The notes under the pieces: generated by a model
Told to the model about the DNA's origin: nothing
What the model saw: the letters and a program-made list of their open reading frames with translations, nothing else
Database searches by the model: none
In this document: positions 54,285 through 64,000 of the stretch, in pieces
Layout: each line of letters opens with the position of its first letter
Numbering within the stretch: the first letter of the stretch is position 1
Source of the DNA: Galeopsis tetrahit
Taxonomy: Eukaryota; Streptophyta; Magnoliopsida; Lamiales; Lamiaceae
Length of the DNA: 64,000 bases
NCBI GenBank assembly: GCA_963675135.1
Contig: OY776130.1
Span: forward strand, 29,318,001 to 29,382,000
Reading direction: 5' to 3'
Made by a program: the position numbers and the translations under genes

Positions 54285-54975
54285 TGTTGTGGAAGGTGCC
54301 AAAAACAGAGTCGGTTGCTCGGCGCAGCGAAATGCACAAAAACAACAATCACTTCCACAAAAGCTCAATGGACAACGGACCAAAAATGTAAATTAATCGC
54401 AGAAAATAAATACGCAATAACACCAATAATTTTTACGTGGAAAACCCCTTCACAAGAGGGTAAAAACCACGGGACCCCGCCCAACAAAATACTCCACTAT
54501 ATCAAATGGGAATTACAAAGTTTCCTTCTCTATTACAAATAGAGGAATCAACACCAATAGAACCAAACTATCCTCAAGAATACTATTCTTTGAACACACA
54601 ATAAATATGGGAAGAGAGCAAACTAAAATAGTACAACGAGAATGAAAACACCAATTTCTCTTTGTACCTCTTGGATACGATTTGTGAAAATATACTCCAA
54701 CCAAAATGAAGAGCACGTCACCACGAACTCCCCCTTTAAATTTGAGGCAAAACGGTGAAGAGACGAGTCCCCAAAAGACAAACCCATCTTCTCCCTCTCT
54801 CTTTTTCTTTCTCTCCCTTTTCTTTCTTTTTCCTTGGTTGCTGTAAAGTCGGCCAGAATGTCACGACTGTTATCTCAACAAACATACTTAATGGGCCTAT
54901 TTGATTATTATGATATTTGGTGGCTTCTTTAATTTATTTATTTCTTGGCCCAACTATTATTGGGCAAGCCCAACA
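54285..54975 (-). repeat. 3' LTR of a Tork-like copia element (691 bp)
   Basis: Plus-strand ends are TGTTGTGG and GCCCAACA, giving a minus-strand LTR starting TGTTGGGCTTGCCC and ending CACAACA. It is directly followed by a minus-strand polypurine tract (54976-54990, TTAGGAGGGGGAGAT) and pol coding sequence. The left flank is GAATA; the partner duplication is not in view. Confidence 0.75.
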
Positions 54976-55014
54976 ATCTCCCCCTCCTAAAATAGTTGGC
55001 CACATACGTCACTT

Positions 55015-56039
55015 CTACCTCGAGCTCATGCCGACCAATCCGGCGCAAAAATCATGATTCTCACGAGTAACCACCTTAGTCATCATATCTGTAGGATTTT
55101 TGTCGGTGTGAATTTTTTCAAGCTTCATAAGTTGTTTATCCAATACCATTCTAATCCAATGGTACCTCACATCAACATGCTTCGTTCGAGAATGATACAT
55201 GGAATTTTTGCTCAAGTCAATAACACTTTGATTATCACAAAAAACCATGTACTCCTTTTGCTTCAAACTCAATTCCTGGAGAAATCTCTTCATCCACATC
55301 ATCTCTTTTCCAGCTTCGTTCGCTGCAATGTACTCTGCCTCAGTGGTGGATAAAGCAACATACTTTTGTAATTTTGATTGCCATGAGACAGCTCCCCCTG
55401 CGAATGTAAACATGTAGCCTGAAGTGGATTTCCTCCCATCGAGATCACCGTCCATTTCTGAATCTGTGTATCCCATAAAAATCTGCTTCGAACTTCCAAA
55501 ACTCAAGCATGATTTTGAAGTTCCTCTCAAGTATTTGAATATCCACTTTACGGCCTCCCAATGATCTTTTCCTGGATTGGAAAGAAATCTGCTCACCAAG
55601 CTAACAACTTGAGCAATATCCGATCGTGTACACACCATATCGTACATCAAAGAACCAATTGCAGAGGAATAAGGGATTGTTGCTATCTCTTCTCTCTGCT
55701 CTCGAGTCGTGGGACAATATTTCTTAATCAACTTGAAGTGGTTATCAAGTGGCGTGGACATAGGCTTAGCATGTTTCATGTTGAACCTTTTAAGTACTTT
55801 CTCAATGTACTTTTCTTGTGACAACCACAATTTTCCAGCCTTTCTGTCACGAATGATCTCCATGCCCAAAATTTGTTTTGCTGAGCCTAAATCCTTCATG
55901 TCAAAGAATTTGGACAGCTCCCCCTTCAACTTGCTAATCGACACAATATCCTTTCACACAATCAACATATCATCAACATAAAGCAAAAAAATAATGAAGT
56001 TACCATCAGGGAAGTATTTGACATAAACACAATGATCCA
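55015..56039 (-). pseudogene. Tork/Tnt1-like copia pol remnant (RT to RNase H)
   Basis: On the minus strand from 56039: RT with LLYVDDMLIV, an early TGA stop, then FFDMKDLGSAKQILGMEI, the connection region, and RNase H with STTEAEYIAA and TKHVDVRYHWI, ending in GLVGMSSR at the stop at 55015. It is similar to the Tnt1/Tork lineage and differs from elements A-D. The upstream half was displaced when element C inserted at 56040 and would lie beyond the window. Confidence 0.85.
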
Positions 56040-56621
56040 TGTTGGGATATAAATTCATCCTAAGCCCCACTTGATGTTAGAATAGTTTTGATGGCCAAAA
56101 CACTTAGAGTTTATAAATGTAATAGGATCAGCTGACTTGTATAGAACAGCTTAGACTAGTCTTGTGTGATCAACTGTATTGATATCAGCTGATCAGCACA
56201 GTCCTGGCTTACATGCCTATCCTCAAGATGAGAAGAGTAGAAGACATGAAGACTAGAAGATCCTTGAAGACCAGATAAGTTAAGGTGCTTGTATACCTAC
56301 CTATCTGATGGAGTCCCAGATTGAAGATGGCCTAAAAGCAGTACAAAGAATTTCCAGATCAGAAGAGTGAAGACAGAAGACCTAAGGCCAGAAGAGTAGT
56401 CAGAAGACTAGAAGTACAGATCAGAAGACTATGTGCTCTTCCAGGACTCGGCTGATTCCCAAGTCATCTTGCAATTCAAACGAAGACCTACCTTATTTAG
56501 AAGATTGACATAATCCCAGGATTGAAGCAATCAAGCGGCTGGAATCAAGGAATCAAGCTATTATGGAAAGATTGCTCAAACGGCTAGTCAACTCCAACGG
56601 CTAGTTGCAAACAATCTCCAT

Positions 56622-56629
56622 TATAAATA
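56622..56629 (+). promoter_or_regulatory. TATA box of element C LTR
   Basis: TATAAATA in ATTATAAATACAAGG, matching the position and sequence of the TATA boxes in A's LTRs. Confidence 0.65.
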
Positions 56630-57396
56630 CAAGGGGATGAGAAATCACAAAAAGAAGAAGTCAAAAGAGAGAATTCAACAAGCCAAGCAAGCAATCAAAG
56701 CTAAAGCCATACAGTTCTAAGAATTCTCAAAAGAGCCAGAAACCATTAGATTATCTATAGCTCTTAAGTGATTTCTATCCAACCCTTAAGAACCTGAAAC
56801 CTGTTCATATTGTATATCAATTGTTTTAGGCATAGTGGTTAAGCAAATTATAAGCTTGAACCATTAGTTGGATACACCTCAAAAACCCCAAACCCTCACC
56901 GAAAGGTTAAAGTTTTTGAAACCCCTTAAAGTGCAAGTGCTTACAATCACTTGTGGAGACCGTAGCTGTTAGGACGGCTCAGATCTCAAAGTCCTAACCT
57001 TGGGACTATAAAGGTCAAGACCCTTGTAATTTGTGGAAATTAAAGGGATTAAACATCACGTTAGGACGTGAGAGTGGACGTAGGAACGTATATCCGAACC
57101 ACTATAAATCCGGTGTTATTTACTTTCTGCACTTTACATTTCTGCCTTTACATTCATTATTATATAGTGCATACTGTGATTTCAACACTCTTCAAAACAA
57201 GGCCATAACTTTCAAACCAGCATCAACTGAGTATTTTCATTAAGTAAAACAAGTTACAAGAACGAGTCTAAACCAGGGCCACCATAATTCCGCATATAAC
57301 CTCCTCAGTCAGATCACTATAGTCATCTGGACCAGCAGACTTGCAGTCCAGTTGACATAGCAATCAGAAGAGGTTCCCAACTCTGTTTGAAAAAGT

Positions 57397-57433
57397 TTTA
57401 AAGTCTATTCACCCCTCCCCTCTAGACTTTAAA
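57397..57433 (+). other. LTR hairpin with C-rich loop (element C)
   Basis: A perfect 11-bp stem TTTAAAGTCTA / TAGACTTTAAA with the loop TTCACCCCTCCCCTC, 29 bp before the LTR end. The stem sequence differs from that in A's LTRs, but the stem, the C-rich loop and the distance to the end are kept. The same hairpin is in D at 62296-62332. Confidence 0.75.
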
Positions 57434-57464
57434 CCCATTCACTACTCGTTCAGGGACCAACAAG

Positions 57465-57476
57465 TGGTATCAGAGC
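57465..57476 (+). promoter_or_regulatory. Primer binding site of element C
   Basis: TGGTATCAGAGC two bases after the LTR end, complementary to initiator methionine tRNA. Confidence 0.9.
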
Positions 57477-57587
57477 AGTGGTTCTAACGGACTACTGTCT
57501 CTAGATTATCAGAAGACTTGAGGGAGTCTTTCTGTAGTCCTCTTGAACAGATCTTTTGAAAAACTTATTTTTGAAAATCCATACAGC

Positions 57588-60500
57588 ATGAGTGCTAACA
57601 TGCGAAAGTTGCCTAAGTTTTCAGTTGAGGATTATGATTACTGGAAGATCAGGATGAGGAAGAATCTCACATCAGTCCACTACAAGATGTGGTCTGTAAT
57701 CACTGAAGGCCCAATCACCATCATGACAGTCAACACTGCAAATGGTGATCCAGAAGTCCCAGTTGGAGAACTGGTTCCCAAGCCTATGAGGGATCTCACA
57801 CCAGAAGAGATGAAGCAATCAAACCTTGATAGCATTGCTCAAGATTACATAATGCAAACTCTTCCAAATGAGTACATTGCAAAGGTCATCCACTGTGAGT
57901 CAGCCAGAGAGATGTGGGAGGCATTGGCACTCCTCTGTGAAGGAACTGAGCTGATCAAGGAAAGCAAATTGTCGACAGCAGTCAAGAAGTTTGAACACCT
58001 CAAGATGCATCCAGGAGAAACTATTGATCAGCTGGACAATAGATGTACAAAGATCATAAATGAGATTGAATCTCTAGGCAAGAAGTATACAAATAGAGAG
58101 AAAAACTTGAAGATCTTGGACTCTTTACCCAAGAGATGGAAACTCAAGAAGACCATCATCAAAGATACTCAAGATATCAAGAAGTGGTCTACTCAAACTC
58201 TATTTCAGAACCTAAAAGCTCATGAATATGACCTTGACAGAGAAGAAAACTCAAGAAGTGATGAGTCAACTGCAGCCCCATCTACCTCCAAGACTGTAGC
58301 CTTCAAGGCAGCCAATACAAAAGCTGCAAGTACCTCATCTGGCAAGGCCTCTCTGAAAACAGAAGACTGTGAAGGATCAGACATGAGTCTGAAGGAACAA
58401 ATGGCTCTTATGATCAAGAGATTCGAAAGGATGAACACTCTCAACAGCAAATATAGAAAATTCTATAGAAACTACAAAGATAGAAGAGCAAGTTCACCCT
58501 CCAGAGGTTCCAGAGAAAGAACACCAGAAAGACATCCTAGAAAGGATGTGGAGTCATCTGACAGCCGAGGATCTAGAAGAAGAGATGCCACTCCTCCAAG
58601 GAAAGGCAACTCAAATCAGAAACCTGGATCATGCTTCAACTGTCGCAAACCAGGACACTATGTCTATGAATGTCCTGAGCTGGATTTGGATGAAAAAGAA
58701 GAAAGAAGGCCAAGAAGAACTTCAGACAAGAAAGCTATGGTGACTGAAGAATCTGAATATCAAAGTGATGAACTCCCTACATCACCAGACTGCCAAATCT
58801 TCTCAGATGATTCAGATGACCTAGCTATGATGGCCATAGGTGAAAATGAGGTAAACTCCTATACTACTACTTTCCATTCACCTATTTTTTCACAATCAGA
58901 TGAGATAAACTCATCTGAAGGCGAATCAGAAGACACCTATTATCAATCTTTAAGAAAAGTAAAAGGTGATCTGGATATTGCCACTAGAGCTTTTATAGAA
59001 GTGGAAGAGGAGAATAAGGATCTAAGGAAAGAAATTGCTAAGTTGAAAAAGGTTAAGTTTGATAACACCCCTGAGCTGGCCACAATGAATGAAAGATTGA
59101 CCAGAGAAGTGGAGCTTCTTAAGGAAGAAAATACCACAATAACTCAGTTGTATGAGGGGATGTTACAAACTCAAGCTTTAGAAACTAAGGAACTTCGTTC
59201 ACTACAATCCAAATTCGATGACATCTTCCAAGCACACAAGCTCTTAGAAAAGGAGAAGGAATGCCTAAATCAAAAGATATCAGAGTTCAATAAAGCCTCT
59301 ACTACTATTGAAAGTATCTCTGAGTATTATAGATCAAATGGCAATAAGATGGGTTTTGGCTATGAACTCAACCCATCTACATCCTCTCCAGCTGGGGGTA
59401 GTACACCTAACAAGTGCACTACTCAGACACATGAAAAGGGTGAGTGTTCTAAACACAATGAACCTAATATGAACCAAAAGGCATCTGTACCAGCTAAGGC
59501 TAACTATCCCAAAACCAAAAATGGTAAAGGACAAGCTAACCCCAAGCCTGTACAGAGGAACAGCAAACAGCCTAGACCATCTCGGCTGAGACAGTCTCAG
59601 CTGTATGCTGCTCCAGCCAAGAAGAAGAAGTCTTCTTCAAACAAATCTGTTCTCTTTGCACCCCCTATCTCTTATGATATTGTGAGAACAGAAGAGTATG
59701 GTCCATATAATCGTGTGCATCGACCAGCTAATGCACCCAGGCCGAATTTAACTAGTCAAAAGATCATGTATGTACACTCCTATAAAGGGAAACCATTTGA
59801 CTATTACTTAGCTGACACTAAGGACAAATCAGATCAGTCCAAGGTGCTGACTGGTAAGATTTGGTTCTGTGATGCCCGAGGGAGGAAGTACACTCTTATT
59901 GTTGTAGATGATTATTCCAAGTTTACTTGGGTTATCTTCTTATACAAGAAGAGTGAAACACAGCAGAAGCTCCCTGAACTATTGAAGAGGATCCAAGTAG
60001 AGAAAGGAGAACCAATTGTGAAAATTAGAAGTGACAAAGGCACTGAATTCATTAACTCTTATATTATTGCCTATTGTACTTCTAATGGTATTCAGCATGA
60101 GACAAGTGCAGCAAGAACACCACAACAGAATGGTGTAGCTGAAAGAAGAGTCAGAACACTCAAAGAAGCTGCCAGAACACTCCTTGCTGAATTCTCCACT
60201 CCCAAGAAGCTATGGGCAGAAGCCATCAACACAGCTTGTCACACTCAAAACAGGTCAGGTATTCATAAAATACATGAGAAAACCCCATATGAACTATGGA
60301 AAGGAAGAAAACCTAGAGTATCTTACTTTCATATATTTGGTTGTAAGTGTTTCATTCACAACAATGGGAAGAGTAAGTTGAATGCTTTTGATGCCAAAGC
60401 AGATGAGGGGATATTTTTAGGATACTCCTCAACTAGCAAAGCATTTAGAGTACTCAACAAACGAACCCTTCTTGTGGAAGAAACACCTCATGTTGTTTTT

Positions 60501-62266
60501 GATGAATCTTGTGAAAAGAATGCAGTAGAAACAAACTCAGCTGCAGATCAGATGAGACATCTAGTGATCAAGTCCAAACCAGATGAGTTCATTGAAGTCA
60601 ATGAACCTTTCCCTGAAGAACCAGAGGAGGATAAGCCTCATAGACCTGTCACTAGATCTCAAACTCAAGCAGGACAAGCTGACCAGAATCAAGATGCACC
60701 AATCCCAAATGCCAGGGGGAATGATCTCTTTGACACTCAAGATACAGATGATGATCGACCTAATCAAGTCAACCCTCCTGATGGCACTAGATCAGATGAG
60801 AATCCAAGCTCATCCAATGCAGATACTCCTGTGAGGCATACATGGAGAAACAACCATCCATCAAACCTCATCTTAGGAGGAGCTGACTCAGGTGTCAAGA
60901 CAAGAAGACAACTGAATCAGAACTCACAATCATCTATGTTCTGCTGGTGTGCTTTCCTATCCAACATTGAACCAGCTGATATAGAAGAAGCAATGACAGA
61001 TAGCAATTGGATCACTACTATGCAAGAAGAACTAAATCAATTCGAAAGAAATGAAGTCTGGGAATTGGTAGATCGTCCTGAAAACCACAATGTAGTAGGA
61101 ACAAAGTGGGTATTCAAGAACAAGAAGGACGAAAATGATGTGATAACTAGAAATAAGGCTAGGCTAGTTGCAAAAGGATACTCTCAATCTGAAGGGATTG
61201 ACTATGATGAAACCTTTGCTCCAGTAGCCAGATTAGAAGCCATACGACTGTTTCTAGCTTATGCATCATATATGGGCTTCAAGGTATATCAAATGGATGT
61301 CAAGAGTGCTTTTCTAAATGGTATTCTGGTAGAAGAAGTATATGTAGAGCAGCCTCCAGGTTTTGAAAAAGGTGATCAAGTATATCGACTGAAGAAGACT
61401 CTCTATGGTCTAAAACAAGCCCCCAGAGCTTGGTATGACACATTGTCACAATTCCTACTTGACAATGGATATACAAAAGGCAAAGTGGATAGAACTCTTT
61501 TCAGAATACAAGAAGGAGAAGACATCCTAATGGTGCAAATATATGTAGATGATATTATATTTGGATCACCCAATCAAGAGATGTGCAAGAAGTTCTCTGA
61601 ACTTATGCAAGGAAAGTTTGAAATGAGCATGATGGGTGAGATGAATTATTTTCTAGGACTTCAAGTCAAGCAGAGTTCAGAAGGGATCTTCATCAACCAG
61701 TCCAAGTATACCAAGAGCCTATTAGAAAGATTCAAAGCCCTACAAAGCAAGACTGCAAGGATTCCAATGATGACATCTTTCAAAATGGAACCAGATGAGT
61801 CTGGAAAGGCAGTTGATCAAGCTGAATATAGAGCACTGATTGGATCTCTACTATATCTTACAGCTAGCAGACCAGACATAACATTTGTTGTAGGAGTATG
61901 TGCTAGGTTTAAAGCAAACCCAAAGCAAAGTCATCTAGAAGCAGCAAGGAAGATTCTCAAGTACCTAAAAGGAACAGTCAACCTAGGACTATGGTACCCT
62001 GCTGATGACAATCTAGAATTGAGTGGCTATTCTGACTCAGACTATGGAGGATGTAGAATTGATAGGAAATCCACATCTGGAACCTGTCAATTTCTAGGCA
62101 ACAAGCTGATATCATGGTTCTCTAAGAAGCAAACCTCAGTTGCAACCTCCACCACTGAAGCAGAATACATGGCAGCTGGTAGTTGTTGTAGTCAGCTGCT
62201 CTGGCTAGTTCAACAACTCAAGGATTACAATGTAGAGGCAAGAGAAGTCCCTATTTATTGTGATAG
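57588..62266 (+). pseudogene. Gag-Pol fusion of element C, internally deleted and truncated
   Basis: A single open frame from the ATG at 57588 (MSANMRKLPKFSVEDYDYWK) runs to the D insertion. Domains: copia-type gag; zinc knuckle C349, C352, H357, C362 in CFNCRKPGHYVYEC; coiled-coil-like region; then, after GKIWFCDARG, a direct join near 59875-59890 to integrase at RKYTLIVVDDYS. The gag end, the in-frame stop, protease, integrase zinc domain and the first catalytic Asp are lost, about 790 nt compared with A, while the frame is kept. The rest of integrase (SDKGTEF, GVAERRVRT), RT (Y1319-VDD) and part of RNase H follow. It is cut in CDN at 62266. It cannot make active integrase or protease. Confidence 0.85.
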
Positions 62267-63705
62267 TGTTGGTCCCTGAACGAGTAGTGAATGGGTTTAA
62301 AGTCTAGAGGGGAGGGGTGAATAGACTTTAAAACTTTTTCAAACAGAGTTGGGAACCTCTTCTGATTGCTATGTCAACTGGACTGCAAATCTGCTGGTCC
62401 AGATGACTATAGTGATCTGACTGAGGAGGTTATATGCGGAATTATGGTGGCCCTGGTTTAGACTCGTTCTTGTAACTTGTTTTACTTAATGAAAATACTC
62501 AGCTGATGCTGGTTTGAAAGTTATGGCCTTGTTTTGAAGAGTGTTGAAATCACAGTATGCACTATATAATAATGAATGTAAAGGCAGAAATGTAAAGTGC
62601 AGAAAGTAAATAACACCGGATTTATAGTGGTTCGGATATACGTTCCTACGTCCACTCTCACGTCCTAACGTGATGTTTAATCCCTTTAATTTCCACAAAT
62701 TACAAGGGTCTTGACCTTTATAGTCCCAAGGTTAGGACTTTGAGATCTGAGCCGTCCTAACAGCTACGGTCTCCACAAGTGATTGTAAGCACTTGCACTT
62801 TAAGGGGTTTCAAAAACTTTAACCTTTCGGTGAGGGTTGGGGTTTTTGAGGTGTATCCAACTAATGGTTCAAGCTTATAATTTGCTTAACCACTATGCCT
62901 AAAACAATTGATATACAATATGAACAGGTTTCAGGTTCTTAAGGGTTGGATAGAAATCACTTAAGAGCTATAGATAATCTAATGGTTTCTGGCTCTTTTG
63001 AGAATTCTTAGAACTGTATGGCTTTAGCTTTGATTGCTTGCTTGGCTTGTTGAATTCTCTCTTGTGACTTTTTTTTTTGTGATTTCTCATCCTCTTGTAT
63101 TTATAATGGAGATTGGTTGCAAGTAGCCGTTGGAGTTGACTAGCCGTTTGAGCAATCTTTCCATAATAGCTTGATTCCTTGATTCCAGCCGCTTGATTGC
63201 TTCAATCATGGGATCATGTCAATCTTCTAAATAAGGTAGGTCTTCGTTTGAATTGCAAGATGACTTAGGAATCAGCCGAGTCCTGGAAGAGCACATAGTC
63301 TTCTGATCTGTACTTCTAGTCTTCTGACTACTCTTCTGGCCTTAGGTCTTATGTCTTCTGATATCAGACGAGTAACACTCTTCTGATCTGGAAATTCTTT
63401 GTACTGCTTTTAGGCCATCTTCAATCTGGGACTCCATCAGATAGGTAGGTATACAAGCACCTTAACTTATCTGGTCTTCAAGGATCTTCTAGTCTTCATG
63501 TCTTCTACTCTTCTCATCTTGAGGATAGGCATGTAAGCCAGGACTGTGCTGATCAGCTGATATCAATACAGTTGATCACACAAGACTAGTCTAAGCTGTT
63601 CTATACAAGTCAGCTGATCCTATTACATTTATAAACTCTAAGTGTTTTGGCCATCAAAACTATTCTAACATTAAGTGGGGCTTAGGATGAATTTATATCC
63701 CAACA
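62267..63705 (-). repeat. 3' LTR of element D (1439 bp)
   Basis: The plus strand starts TGTTGGTCCCTGAACG and ends TTATATCCCAACA, so the LTR is in minus orientation. It is followed by a minus-strand PPT, which makes it the 3' LTR of a minus-strand element extending beyond the window. It interrupts the RNase H codons of C after GATAG (62262-62266). TATA box at 63098-63105 and hairpin at 62296-62332, both on the minus strand. Confidence 0.88.
63098..63105 (-). promoter_or_regulatory. TATA box of D's LTR, directed into C
   Basis: TATAAATA on the minus strand. Transcripts would leave the LTR at 62267 and run antisense through element C. Confidence 0.55.
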
Positions 63706-64000
63706 ATTTCCCCCTTTTTGATGAAGCCAAAACTATACTTGATAAATGCTCTTAATGAAATAAGATAAGAGTTTATAACATGCTAAAACTGAAGCATCTG
63801 ATGAAGACAATGAGAGTTTGTCTTGTAAGCAAAAAGAACTAGAACTTGAATATAGATAGAACTTTTACAGATTACAAGTAATAGTTTCTTTAAACTTCTA
63901 AGCTGGTCTTCATCAGGTCTTCTGATCTTCAAATGCGGTAGGCAAGGTACAGACGAGCTCGAACTTCTTCCATGTGTTGTACATCTGTAACATTCTCCTC
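63706..64000 (-). mobile_element. Element D interior: PPT and 3' non-coding region
   Basis: CAAAAAGGGGGAAAT on the minus strand at 63706-63720 is the polypurine tract, directly before the LTR. The following 280 bp are non-coding. No TATCAGAGC array like that of A and B is seen here within the part available. Confidence 0.8.

Larger units (their letters stand above)
56040..57462 (+). repeat. 5' LTR of element C (1423 bp)
   Basis: Begins TGTTGGGATATAAATTCATC and ends CAGGGACCAACA. A TATA box is at 56622-56629. U3 at 56230-56450 is rich in AGAAGA(C/G)(T/C) words such as CAGATCAGAAGA, a possible enhancer-like array. A C-rich-loop hairpin is at 57397-57433. The D LTR (62267-63705) is a closely similar, inverted copy with a small extra insertion at about 63354-63380. 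Confidence 0.9.
56040..62266 (+). mobile_element. Element C: Sirevirus-like copia, interrupted by D
   Basis: Starts with an LTR TGTTGGGATATAAATTC right after ATCCA (56035-56039), its probable target duplication. LTR, PBS, gag and pol follow. It belongs to the same lineage as A but to a different family. Its pol stops in RNase H at 62266, where element D begins, so its ORF3 region and 3' LTR are outside the window. It carries an internal in-frame deletion that removes the gag-pol stop, the protease and the first part of integrase. Confidence 0.85.

Overview
The window looks like repeat-rich intergenic DNA from a flowering plant, probably a eudicot. The evidence is Ty1/copia elements of the Sirevirus and Tork types, En/Spm (CACTA) transposons with a plant Ptta-type transposase, Stowaway and Tourist MITEs, Mutator-like and hAT elements, a tRNA-derived SINE and a plant LINE with a C-terminal RNase H domain. 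I found no intact host gene, no rRNA or tRNA gene and no CRISPR array. The base composition is AT-rich outside the coding parts of the transposons.

Layout, outermost to innermost, for positions 1-44075: an old CACTA transposon (CACTA-1) has its right terminus at 44075 and its subterminal repeats already visible at position 1. It carries a decayed minus-strand Ptta-type transposase gene. A LINE (about 1523-39720) sits inside this gene. The LINE endonuclease region was in turn hit twice, 51 bp apart: by a Sirevirus-like copia element A (1830-30212, TSD ATCCT) and by a second CACTA transposon, CACTA-2 (30269-35734). Element A has nearly identical long LTRs (7 substitutions in about 1680 bp by eye), intact gag and pol frames separated by one in-frame UAA, and a very large third ORF. 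A hAT-type MITE (9673-10311) lies in its pol-ORF3 spacer. A second member of the same family, element B (16175-28520, minus strand), is inserted inside the polypurine tract of A, 3 bp before A's 3' LTR, with TSD GGGGA. A and B therefore form an inverted repeat with arms over 10 kb, separated only by B's LTR.

Positions 39736-44075 hold a multi-exon gene fragment, a Tourist MITE, and the 5' exons and right terminus of CACTA-1. Positions 44076-54284 are mostly AT-rich DNA with small non-autonomous elements: a possible Helitron end, two Mutator-like elements with long terminal inverted repeats, three Stowaway-like MITEs in the window, a SINE, a foldback element and a LINE fragment.

Positions 54285-64000 repeat the nesting theme. 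A minus-strand Tork-like copia (LTR 54285-54975 and RT-RNase H remnant) is interrupted at 56040 by Sirevirus-like element C. C is interrupted in its RNase H domain at 62267 by a related element D in the opposite orientation, which continues past the window.

The observations I rate highest are these. B kept only the six terminal bases of its 5' LTR, yet has a perfect target-site duplication. Element A carries an array of motifs matching the 3' end of its own primer tRNA, just upstream of the polypurine tract. Both Sirevirus families have a C-rich-loop hairpin near the LTR 3' end, with different stem sequences that remain paired. The third ORF is very large and is conserved between A and B.
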